Source: Lasiodiplodia sp. COLG20
Lineage: Eukaryota > Ascomycota > Dothideomycetes > Botryosphaeriales > Botryosphaeriaceae
Reading direction: 5' to 3'
Assembly (NCBI GenBank): GCA_009801085.1
Contig: VNWV01000003.1
Span: 3,844,001-3,908,000, forward strand
DNA length: 64,000 nucleotides
Below the pieces are notes generated by a model. The model had not been told where the DNA came from. It worked only from the letters and a program-made list of their open reading frames with translations, and did not search any database. Each line of letters starts with the position of its first letter. Position 1 is the first letter of the stretch. The position numbers and the translations under genes were made by a program. Positions 1 to 9,666 of this stretch are shown here, one piece after another.

Positions 1-1909
1 ACCCCGTAAGCAGCTCCCAGCCGCCGATTCCGTACGCAATACTGATCGTAATGCTTCTGCAGGCTCAACTCGCGGTATGCGAGTATGTTTCCCTTCGCAC
101 AACCCCAACGTCCGCTCGCCGTGTCATGGTACTGACAACGACCCTCGATAAGGCGAGCCCATGAAGCAGCTCTTCTCGCCCCGCACCCGTTTCACAACCT
201 GGCGCAAGCTCTGGCTCTCTCTCGCTGAGGCCGAGAAGGAGCTTGGCCTGGACATCTCCGACCAGGCCATCGAGCAGATGCGCGCGAACCTGGTCATCAA
301 GGACGAGGAGTTCCCTACTGCTGCCGAGGAGGAGAAGCGCCGTAGGCACGATGTCATGGCCCACGTCCACACTTTCGGCCTCGTTGCTCCCGCAGCCGCC
401 GGCATTATCCACTGGTACGGTTACAATTAAAACATCGGCGGTGCGGGTTCTGCAAAATAGCAGCATTCATGAGCGAGAGCTCGAGACGTGCAAAAGAGCT
501 CTGGCGTAGCCTTCTCGCAGTTGACTTGGCTATCGAGTCATCATGGGCTGCTGAAACCCACCGCTGGCCTGCCAAAACATTATACTTATCACCTGCTCTA
601 TAGGGGTGCTACCTCCTGCTACGTCACCGACAACGCCGACCTCATCCTTTACCGCGACGCCCTGGACATGCTGTGCAACAAGATCTGCGGTGCCATCCAC
701 AAGCTGAGCGTTTTTGCCCAGCAGCACGCTTCTCTGCCCTGCCTGGCCTACACTCACCTCCAGCCTGTAAGCATGGCCCCGAGCTGTAATTACTCTAGTG
801 CTCACGTGGTAATTCCAGGCACAATTGACCACGGTTGGCAAGCGCGCATGTCTTTGGATTCAGGATCTTCTGATGGACCTGAAGAACATCGAGAGGGCTC
901 GTGATGACATGAGGTTCCGTGGTGTTAAGGGAACCACCGGCACCCAGGCCTCTTTCCTCCAGATCTTCAACGGCAACCACGAGAAGGTGGAGAGGCTTGA
1001 TGAGCTCGTCACTCAGAAGAGCGGCTTCCGTGATGCTTTTATCATTACTTCTCAGACCTACTCTCGTAAGGTTGACGCTGACGTTGTCAACGTTCTTGGT
1101 TCCTTCGGTGCCACCTGCGAGAGAATAGGTGGTGACATCCGTCACCTTGCTTCCTTCAAGGAGCTCGAGGAGCCTTTCGAGAAGGACCAGATTGGTTCGT
1201 CGGCCATGGCCTACAAGCGCAACCCCATGCGCTCTGAGCGTATGTGCAGTCTGGGTCGCCACCTCCAGTCCCTGCCGCAGAACGCCCTTCATACCTACTC
1301 TGCTCAGTGGTTCGAGCGCACGCTCGACGACAGTGCCAACCGCCGCATCACGCTCCCTGAGGCATTCCTAACGGCTGATGCGTGCACTCTCCTCCTGGAT
1401 AACATCTTCTCCGGCATGGTTGTCTACCCCAACGTCATCAACAGCCGTGTCATGCAGGAGCTTCCCTTCATGGCCACCGAGAACCTGATCATGGCCATGG
1501 TTTCCAAGGGCTACAGCAGGCAAGACGCACACGAGGAGATCCGTGTGCTCAGCCACCAGGCCAGCCAGGTCGTCAAGGGCGAGGGTGGCCAGAACGACCT
1601 CATTGAGCGTGTCAAGAAGACGCCCTTCTTCGAGCCGGTAAGTAGACCACTTGTAGCTGTAAGTGAATGCTGCTGACACTTGTTAGATCCTTAACGAGAT
1701 TGACACCCTTCTCGACCCCAAGACTTTCATTGGCAGGGCACCTGAGCAGGTCGCCAAGTTCACCGGTAAGTTGAAGTACATCGTGTATTTCGACAGCGTC
1801 CGTTACTAACATGTGATCAACTGTAGGCGCTGGTGGGGAGGTTGTTCGTGCGCTTTCCAGGTACGAGGGCAAGGTCCAGATTGCCGAGGTCGCTGATCTT
1901 CACGTTTAG
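1..1909 (+). CDS. ADE13: Adenylosuccinate lyase, 5' end cut by window edge
   Basis: Fumarase/aspartase-superfamily enzyme that cleaves SAICAR to AICAR and adenylosuccinate to AMP in cytosolic purine synthesis. The spliced product reads [20 protein letters not shown] onward and aligns along its length with yeast Ade13. The superfamily signature [11 protein letters not shown] is intact, as are the histidine-bearing segments [10 protein letters not shown] and THLQPAQ. Introns at 6-62, 83-152, 415-603, 767-818, 1638-1686 and 1766-1826 keep one frame to the TAG at 1907. The 63-82 exon is only 20 nt. About 476 residues are visible against 482 in yeast, so only a few N-terminal residues lie outside the window. 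The 189-bp intron at 415-603 is long for this genome. The NAD kinase gene follows on the same strand, with no sign of shared control. Confidence 0.95.
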
Positions 1910-2381
1910 AGGGTTTAAAAGTAAATACATGGATGTAGAAAAATTTCATAATGTTCTGGGATTCGGGACCCGCCGCAATTGCCTTTTGCAGTGAGTTGCG
2001 CCGCATGATTCACGGTGTGGGGAGATCCTCGAATGCGTTGCTGGAAGATCGGCCGGAAAGCGTCCGGTGCGCTGAAGCCGTAGAGCGCACCGGCAGAGAC
2101 ATGCTGCTGGACATATAACATGTCATTGGTGCCCACATGGCGTAGCTAGAGCTGCAGCCGTCTTACAAACCCTGGGACCGAAGCTGCGTCAGCGATTCAT
2201 TGCTGCTGATTAGTGTATTATCAACCGAGTCAGGTTACGTCATCCAAGGGACGGCGCGCTTCTTCACTTGACTCCGGTTCCCTCCAGACTAAAGTGGTAG
2301 ATGGAGATTGTGCAGAAATCGCGGCACAAGTTCGAAGTGTCGTTTACGCCTGAACGTCGTCGCTCGCCCTCTGCAGCCAAC
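1910..2381. other. Intergenic region, ADE13 3' / NAD kinase 5'
   Basis: No supported gene. It should contain the ADE13 3' UTR and the NAD kinase promoter. A 28-codon open stretch runs in frame into the ATG at 2382, so an upstream start cannot be fully excluded. Confidence 0.5.
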
Positions 2382-4493
2382 ATGGAGCATTCACACGCGG
2401 CCAATCGCCCTGACGAGGTAGCTTTCCCGCATGCCACCCCCGCCTTCCCCCTCGCCCACTACCGCGCCCTGTCCGCCGTCGCCTTTCGCAAATAGCTGAC
2501 ATTCCCGCGCCAAAAAGTTTCGCGATCGCCGTCTCAGCGAGGCAGAGGCCCAGAATACCTTCGAGGTGAGCTAGTCGCGTCCCCATCTCGCAGCCCCGCC
2601 ATCTTTTTCGGTCCCGCTCTCCGTGCTCTCATGCAGCTTTTGGGCGCTATTCTTGCTCCAGCCTGGAGTGAGACAACTTCTTCCCTTCTCTCCTTTCTCT
2701 CAACCGGAAATACCACGCGTTTTTCATTCAACATTCGACTCACTCATACGCATTGCTCCTTTTCCCACGTCTAGGTAGTCTTCGACAATGAAGCCGTGCA
2801 CCGCCGCAAGTCCTCGCTGGCCCCAGGCACGGGCACCGGGCCCCAGCGGCCCAGACACATGCGCAAGCCGACCAACTGCTTCGTCCACTCGCTCTTCGAG
2901 CCGCACCGCGACGCCACCGCGCTTGAGGCGACGCACCACTCGACGGCGGCGCCGGACTCCGACTACGCCATCGCGACACCATCCTACGAAGGGCTGAAGT
3001 CTGACAGGGTGGCCGACAAGAACCCGGACGCGGGGCTGTACCATAATGGAGACGACGTCATCCAGGAAGAGAAGGGAACGGGCGCGGGCGCGGTGGCCGC
3101 GACGGGCGGCGGCGGCGGCGTCGAGCCCGCGGTGCAGAGCAGGCTGTTGACCAAGAAGCAGATCTCGGACATGGCGTTCGGGATCAGGGAGCTGGCCAAG
3201 AAGCTGGCGCACATCCGCATCAAGATGAACGTGCGGAATGTGTTTATTCTGGCCAAGGCGCACGACGAGACGCTGATTGGGAAGACGAGGGAGGTGGCAG
3301 AGTGGCTGCTGCAGCAGGATGTGAATTATAGGATGTGAGTTTGTCTTGCGAGTGAGTTGTGAACGACGCGCGGGGTGGCGTTGCTGACTGAGCCCGGGGT
3401 GCAGATATGTGGAGAATACGCTGCAGGATAACAAGATCTTTGATTACAAGGGCTTGGTGGAGGATAACGAGAGCTACAAGCATCGCCTGAGGTTTTGGAC
3501 GGTCGAGCTCTGCCAGCAGAGGCCCCAGACGTGGGATATCGTCCTCGCTGTGAGCTCCCACCTTGTTCGGGCCTTGATGGCCTTGCTAATCGAAACCTGT
3601 GGTAGCTCGGCGGAGATGGCACGGTTCTGTACGCCAGTTGGCTATTCCAGCATGTCGTACCGCCTGTCCTAGCTTTCTCGTTAGGCTCTCTCGGGTTCTT
3701 GACTAAGTTTGATTACGGCTCCTTCCCGCAGGTTCTTACAAAGGCCTTTAACGAAGGTATTACCGTCAGCTTACGGCTTCGATTTGAGGCTACTGTCATG
3801 CGCTCCCAGAAGCGAGAGAAGTGCGGCGGCACTGCACCGCGGGATCTGGTGGAAGAGCTGATTGGCGAGGAGAGCGAAGATTGCCATACGCACTTCCCTG
3901 ATGGGACGTACAACATCCTGAATGAAGTCGTGCTCGACCGGGGCCCGAATCCGAGTACGTTAAGATACGCGCGATAACCTCCAACCCCTCGAGATGAAGA
4001 TGTCCTGTCCGCTAACACATTGAGCAACCTCCCAACAGCAATGTCCTCGATAGAAATCTTCGGCGACGACGAGCACTACACCAGCGTGCAAGCAGATGGC
4101 ATCTGCATCGCGACGCCGACGGGTAGCACGGCGTACAACCTGGCGGCAGGCGGCTCGCTGTGTCACCCGGACAATCCGGTCATCCTGCTCACGGCCATCT
4201 GCGCGCACACGCTGTCCTTCCGCCCCATCGTCCTGCCCGACACCATCGTCCTGCGCGCGGGTGTGCCGTACGACGCGCGCACCAGCTCGTGGGCCAGCTT
4301 CGACGGTCGCGAGCGCGTCGAGCTCAAGCCTGGCGACTATGTGACCGTCAGCGCCAGCAGGTTCCCCTTCCCGAGCGTGCTGCCAGTCGAGAGGAGGGGC
4401 AAGGATTGGATCGACAGCATCTCGCGGACGTTGAATTGGAATTCGAGGCAAAGGCAGAAGGCTTTCAAGGAGTGGGAGAAGGAGGAGAAATAG
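2382..4493 (+). CDS. NAD kinase (Utr1/Yef1 family)
   Basis: ATP-NAD kinase, which phosphorylates NAD(H) to NADP(H), the main source of cellular NADP. Family motifs are all present: LGGDGTVLYASWLF (GGDG phosphate-binding loop), PPVLAFSLGSLGFLT, NILNEVVLDRGPNP, and DGICIATPTGSTAYNLAAGG. Clear introns lie at 3335-3404, 3550-3605 and 3955-4038. The 5' end is less certain. My model starts MEHSHAANRPDE at 2382 and removes 2418-2495 and 2566-2778, joining VFDNEAVHRRKSSL in frame to give 536 residues. The N-terminal ~110 residues include the fungal CFVHSLFE segment and a Gly-rich low-complexity stretch. No transit peptide is evident, so a cytosolic Utr1-like enzyme is more likely than a Pos5-like mitochondrial one. 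The catalytic half is certain; the first two exons are tentative. Confidence 0.9.
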
Positions 4494-5256
4494 GCGGAGG
4501 TTGTGGGCAAAGAGGTGCGACGGAGTGTGAGGGTTCGCGCGGTGTTTTGGATAGAACGGTATTTGGGTGGATACTTGGGCTTTTGACTACATGTTCTATT
4601 TCGAAACGGATGAGAAAGTAAGTCAGAGCCTTGCACGAATCAGATCCCACGTTCTAATTGGGTTGAGTCGCGTCGCTTCTTTAGTAGTGAGGTTCTCATG
4701 AGAATTACTGAAGGGAGTTGAAGTGAATAACTTTTCGTCTGTCGTCTTGCTCACCCCGACGAGTGAGGCCCTTAGACGTCTTTTACGATATTAATATCAC
4801 GCCACCAGTGGAATACGAGTAAGCTCGAGGATACCGTTTGTTGTCTGTAGCTACCGTAGGGACAAACAGACTCCTTCGTTCAGCATCCATCATACTAGAA
4901 CAGAGTCCTCTTGAAAATAAACGAGTATAAATTGGACCGAATTTGGTTCGGAACTCAAAGACTGTGTGTCTTGCGGGGTAATTCTTGAGAAAATTTTTGT
5001 TGAGGCTGATTTTATTAGGCGCGTGTAACAGATTTATCCCAGGCTTCTTGCAGTAAGGGGCGAGCGAGAGCGAAAGGCACCGGGAAGGCTACAGACGATA
5101 TACGCTACTGGCGTGGTGGCACCATACGGCCACATGCAACATTATGTCAAATGGACACCCTTTTTGTGAGTGATATGGTTCATCTGCATTACAGCTCGGA
5201 AATATTCACATTGGCAAAGATCATTAAAAGTTATAGAGTCTCCTGCTGTCCTCCTA
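4494..5256. other. Convergent intergenic region
   Basis: No supported gene. It lies between the 3' ends of NAD kinase and the peroxidase. Parts around 4680-5040 are AT-rich. Only short, non-conserved open frames are present. Confidence 0.5.
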
Positions 5257-6947
5257 CTACAACGCCGGACACGCACCGGCCGATAGTTGACCAGTCTTGT
5301 GGAGCTTCGAAACGATGGTCCCACTCTCAGTAGGCAGTTCGATATCGAACGTCGTGCTCATACCCGCCGACTCGAGCTGCATCTCGACAGTATAAAACAC
5401 ATAGCCGCCCCTGACCGTCTTCGTCTTCTCCATGGGCACCGCCTCGACCTCCAACCGCGGCAGCATGATGCCCTGCTGCTGGATCTTCCGCGCCAGCTTC
5501 ACGACGGGCTTGCTGCCAGCCTCATCCAGGTCCTGCCGCACCGCCGCGCGCACCGTCGCCGTCGCGTTATGGCCGTTACTGACGCCGCTGCTGTCAAGAC
5601 ATGACTGCGATGCTGCGAACAACAGAGCATCGCTCACAGGGTACCCGCCGGTGCCGGCGTTGTCGTACGTCTCTTCCTCAGCACCCGTATTCGTTAACTG
5701 AATGTCGAAGGCCTTGACGCCCGCGGTCGCGTCTAGTTCTGTTGCGAACTCGTACCAGGCGAACTGCTCGCCGAAGAAGCCCTGCGAGGTGCCGCCGCGG
5801 AGCGCCGGCACGACGGTCCGCTTGTCACCGTTGCGGGTGAGCACGTTCAGGGCGACGCAGATGCCGTCGGCGGCGGCGGCGTTGCGGTTCGTGATGCGAA
5901 GGCGGATGCGGCCTTCGAACGCCAGGGTGGTGGTTTTCGAGTCTGCCAGCTCGAACCGCTCGATGTACGGCTTGACGTCGACCAGCTCGATGGGGTCACT
6001 GAGCGTGACGGCGGCGGGCACCGCGTCGATCATGCGGCCGAGGATGTCGGCGCAGGTGGTGGTGAAGGTCTCGGGGTCGCGCAGCGCCGTCATGGTCACG
6101 TTACCATCAGCACCGAAGACGCGCTTGTCCGAGTTGGTGGTGTCGTTGTGGCCGAAGACGAGCGGGTTGGCGCCGTTGCCGTCCAGGTACTCGTCGACGA
6201 CGGCCGCGTCGAAGCGGTCGCCGGTGCGGTCGAACTTGGGCACGTTGGTGTCGGCGACCTCGCCGCCCGTGATGGTCGGGAAGTCGACGCTGTGCACGCC
6301 GCCCAGCGTGTGCCCGCACGCCGTCATGGCGATCATGTCGCTCGTGCTGAAGCCGGCGCGCGCGAAGGCCGACGTCATGCTGTCCAGCGTGTCGCTCGGC
6401 TTGGGGACCCCGGCGGGCCCGGCCGAGGTGGCGTCGATGCGTCCCGTTCGCAGAGGGACCCGGGGCCCGCCGCAGGATGCGATTGAGGAGACGAAGGCGA
6501 GGGCTATCATGTCGGCCGCGCTCGCGTGGGGGTTGACGAAGTCGGCCATTGAGGTGAAGGTGTTGGCTGACCGTTTGGTTTTGTCCCGGCCGACTTCGTA
6601 GATGATGGATGCGTCAAGACCACCCGTCCCGGCCGATTTGTCGTGCGTGATGGCGTCGCGAAATGCCGTTCGCACCCATTCTGCTGCCGTCTGCTGCCCG
6701 GGAATGTTGGAGCCGAAGTCGCAAGGGGTGACCGCTGGAGAGAGAGCAAATGAGACTTCAGCTACACTTCTTCTGCAATTCTGGTTGGATGTATGATGTA
6801 CGGACAGTCGGTGAAGCCGAAGTTGATATAGCCTGATTGTATGGCTAGCAAGTCTTCTATGAAATCATTCTGTGCTGGCCAGACGTATTTGGCTGAGACC
6901 GTGGGAGCTGCTGAGGCAGCAAGTACTGCAAGTTCGACCGCCCTCAT
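5257..6947 (-). CDS. Secreted haem peroxidase-like protein lacking the distal His
   Basis: Two-exon gene (intron 6735-6805) encoding 539 residues. The N-terminus MRAVELAVLAASAAPTVSA is a signal peptide, so the product is probably extracellular. The plant/fungal peroxidase fold is shown by the helix-B region EWVRTAF, then GTGGLDAS, and by the proximal haem-ligand motif TACGHTLGGVH. The position normally held by the distal acid-base histidine (F-H-D in the family) reads F-R-D. The codon is CGC at 6658-6660 and would differ from CAC by one base. The distal Arg three residues earlier is retained. The C-terminal ~230 residues form a separate region of unrecognised function, typical of long fungal members. 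The rest of the frame is intact with conserved-looking composition, so this is not an obvious pseudogene. It may be weakly peroxidatic, may have another role, or the base may be an error. Confidence 0.85.
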
Positions 6948-7446
6948 GCTTAGTGAAGAATAAATTGATGTAACTTAAAGATAGAAAGGGGTGGGAATGA
7001 AGAAACAGCTTCGTGATGTTGATAGATAAATGCGAGTGGGGTGCCTCCTTATCAATGCATGGGCTCTGTATGGCTCCATAGGTCTTTAAGGTCGTGCTCA
7101 TCTAACTTCTAGAAGAGGTTTAAGGAAATAGCAAATGATCTTAAAATAATGTCAGACACCCGTGCTTTACTTTTTACTGCTCCGCTTATTTACCGGATAT
7201 TTCGGATTTTTTCCCTAAGAGGCAGATACCCTGCTTGTTTCGCCACTAAAGCGTCGTCCAGTCATGTTACTTTACGGCACGTGCACAACCATTCAGACTG
7301 ACTGGATCAAAGCCTACGTACCTCAGTCTATACTCCCACGGAGCCCTTGGGTCCAACGAAGACCCGAAAGATACTATCAACCCACATGCTGAGAATGATG
7401 GAATAACGGACGGCCTGTATGTGTCTAGGCTTCTGAACCAGGAAGG
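6948..7446. other. Intergenic region upstream of peroxidase
   Basis: No supported gene. It is the peroxidase promoter side and the 3' flank of the F-box gene. It contains the palindrome gcacgtgc near 7277 and an AT-rich stretch around 6950-7200. Confidence 0.4.
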
Positions 7447-9159
7447 TTAGGTCTGTTGGTGTTCCAAGAATGTTTTGGGGTCGAGGGGTGGCAGCGTGGC
7501 TGAACGTCCAAGGACATAGTCGTAGACAGCTGTCTCTTGCAGGCTATAGTAAGCCTTCCCGTCATGGCATGCAGTCCACGCTTCATCGCTAGGGTCCATA
7601 ACAGCCGTCCACTCGGTGCCTTCCTCAAGCATGGAGAAGTGCACGACTTCCAACCGCAGATGCATTGCAAGATCCTTGAAGACGTCTGCCCAACACCCCT
7701 GCTTTGGCTGCAGTCTGCAATCTGCTAGCACGAGATGCCGCAATGTAGGCTCCTGCGCCTTCAGCATCTCCAACAAGCTTGGCGCTGAAGCCAAAAAACC
7801 AATCAGCTCGAGGCGCCTCAGCTTCGGCCAGCAACCAGGCGCCTTGGCGGCCTTATCGAAGACACGTCGCGCAACCCAGTCGTTCGACTTGTTTCTGTGA
7901 ATCTCTCGAGCAAACACCAGCCTCAGCCGCTCTAAGCTACCACAATACAGCACGAACAGGCAGACGCCATCTGCCACGCTCGCCGCGTCCCGAGGCGACT
8001 GCACGTTCATCTCAAGCTCTTTTAACCCCACGAAAGCGCGTCTGATTGTCTTTAGTTCCTTGCTAAAACGCCCCATTTGCTCCTCTGCCTTCTCTGGGCC
8101 GCCCATCTGCCTGGTATACGTGTGCATCCACCGATGGGTGGTGAGCTCGTAACTTAACAAAGACAAGTGCTCGCACGCGCGTTCCCAGTCCCACAGGCAG
8201 GCAATGTTGGTCCTGGACCAGAAGCCGATGTTGCGAACGTCGATGCGGAGGTGCTGGATGGGTACGGTAATGGTGCCATCAGAGGCGGCGGCGGCAGCGC
8301 GCAGGCCAAGAGCGCGCAATGTGAGCGATAAATGCAAAGCTTCTAGGTTTTCTTCCGTTTCGGCTGTGTTGGGCCTACCACTTCTCCACATTTCTCTTAC
8401 TTGTCCTTCCCTTCTGCGTTGGTACACACCACCCTCAATGAGAGTCTTGTAGGAGAAACGCTGGCCCTGCCAGGTAGTACGCCAGCCCTTGGCGGCGGTG
8501 AAGAGCGGCTCGTGCAGGAATGTGCGCAGCCGGGGAAGCCGGGCGATGGCATCTTCGAAGCGGTCGAGTCGATCCTGCGTCATCTCATCATGAGAGCAGA
8601 CCTCTTGGTGCACTTGGCGATGGATGGCCGGATCGTCGGGGTCGCGGAAGCGGATGCAGTTTGTTAACTGCCTGGTGGCCTCGTGCATTCCCTCCATAGC
8701 CAGCTCGTACGACGTCCAGCGGTCCTTTATCTCATCCTCGCCAAGGTTACTGCCCCATCCGTCCTCGATGTCGGAAGCGGTGCTGCATCTGTCATCGTCG
8801 CTAGGTGGCTTTTCATCAATTGCATAACGGAGGGCATCGCGCCAGGTTCCGAATTCGACAGCAGTATTATGATCAGGACGAGATCGATAAAAGGTAGCTG
8901 GCCGGTTAAGTATGTTTACTTCCTTCCTTTTCAGTACCAAAGTGCGGACATGGTGCCGTAGTTTGTCGTGCGCAGCCACAGCAAGGAGGCCGTTTACACC
9001 GTCTCCATGCAGATTGAAGTAGACAGTCTCGAATAAGAACGGTTCGGCCACCTTGCTAAGCTGTTTGCACATAAGCCGCAATCGCTGAATATTTTTGCGA
9101 TCAAGATCCTGTATCACTATTTCCAGGAGTTCTGAAGGCAGAGTCGGGAGGGATGGCAT
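7447..9159 (-). CDS. F-box protein
   Basis: Single-exon gene of 570 residues. The N-terminus PTLPSELLEIVIQDLDRKNI, followed by QRLRLMCKQLSKVAEPFLFETVYF, is a typical fungal F-box. That domain binds Skp1 and suggests a substrate adaptor of an SCF ubiquitin ligase. The remainder is a leucine-rich region with scattered L-x-x-L and LRRLELIGF-like segments, suggestive of degenerate leucine-rich repeats, but no second domain is clearly recognisable. The substrate cannot be inferred. The ATG at 9157-9159 is the first in frame and puts the F-box at residues 3-45, its usual place in this family. Confidence 0.85.
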   Translation of the reverse strand: MPSLPTLPSELLEIVIQDLDRKNIQRLRLMCKQLSKVAEPFLFETVYFNLHGDGVNGLLAVAAHDKLRHHVRTLVLKRKEVNILNRPATFYRSRPDHNTAVEFGTWRDALRYAIDEKPPSDDDRCSTASDIEDGWGSNLGEDEIKDRWTSYELAMEGMHEATRQLTNCIRFRDPDDPAIHRQVHQEVCSHDEMTQDRLDRFEDAIARLPRLRTFLHEPLFTAAKGWRTTWQGQRFSYKTLIEGGVYQRRREGQVREMWRSGRPNTAETEENLEALHLSLTLRALGLRAAAAASDGTITVPIQHLRIDVRNIGFWSRTNIACLWDWERACEHLSLLSYELTTHRWMHTYTRQMGGPEKAEEQMGRFSKELKTIRRAFVGLKELEMNVQSPRDAASVADGVCLFVLYCGSLERLRLVFAREIHRNKSNDWVARRVFDKAAKAPGCWPKLRRLELIGFLASAPSLLEMLKAQEPTLRHLVLADCRLQPKQGCWADVFKDLAMHLRLEVVHFSMLEEGTEWTAVMDPSDEAWTACHDGKAYYSLQETAVYDYVLGRSATLPPLDPKTFLEHQQT

Positions 9160-9666
9160 TTTATTAGTGAATGATGATGTTGGGAAGAATGCGTAGGAGA
9201 GGCGAATGGTAAACGTTGCTGGAATCGTGTCTCGAGGCGGCTTATATATCTACCGCGGCTATTTTTAGCGTTGTGACCATTGTGGGTCAATTACCGGCAG
9301 TGCACTGGGGTAAGAGCCTGTAGGATTGTAACACTTTCAACAACAATACAAAAGCATATTGCAATCCACACAACTTGTCGCTGATTGGTTCAGACCATAT
9401 TTTTGTCTGTCTTTTAACAGTACCGGTAACGCAAGATAGCTGCTGGGACCTAGAAACCAAATAATTGCCAAATACAAGTTTCTCCTCAAGAGATATCTTG
9501 CACAGCCCCAAAGAGTCAATGATGATTTGGAAGGATAGCATGAAGAATGGCAAGGCCCCAGGCGTAACTCATCATTTTCTCAGGAAAGTAGCATATGTGG
9601 GTAGGAATCATCTCGCATTACATCGTACATTACTACAGATACCCATCTCACATAGCACCGTTCCCA
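9160..9666. other. Intergenic region
   Basis: No supported gene. It is the promoter side of the F-box gene and the 3' flank of the repeat protein. Only short open frames are present. Confidence 0.4.

Noticed and set aside
2301..2495. Start of NAD kinase at 2301
   Set aside because: The open frame reaches further upstream, but the ATG at 2382 begins a segment that splices in frame to the conserved part; nothing supports the extra 27 residues.
5702..6601. 299-codon plus-strand frame over the peroxidase gene
   Set aside because: Antisense shadow. The minus strand has a signal peptide, an intron with good signals and peroxidase motifs.
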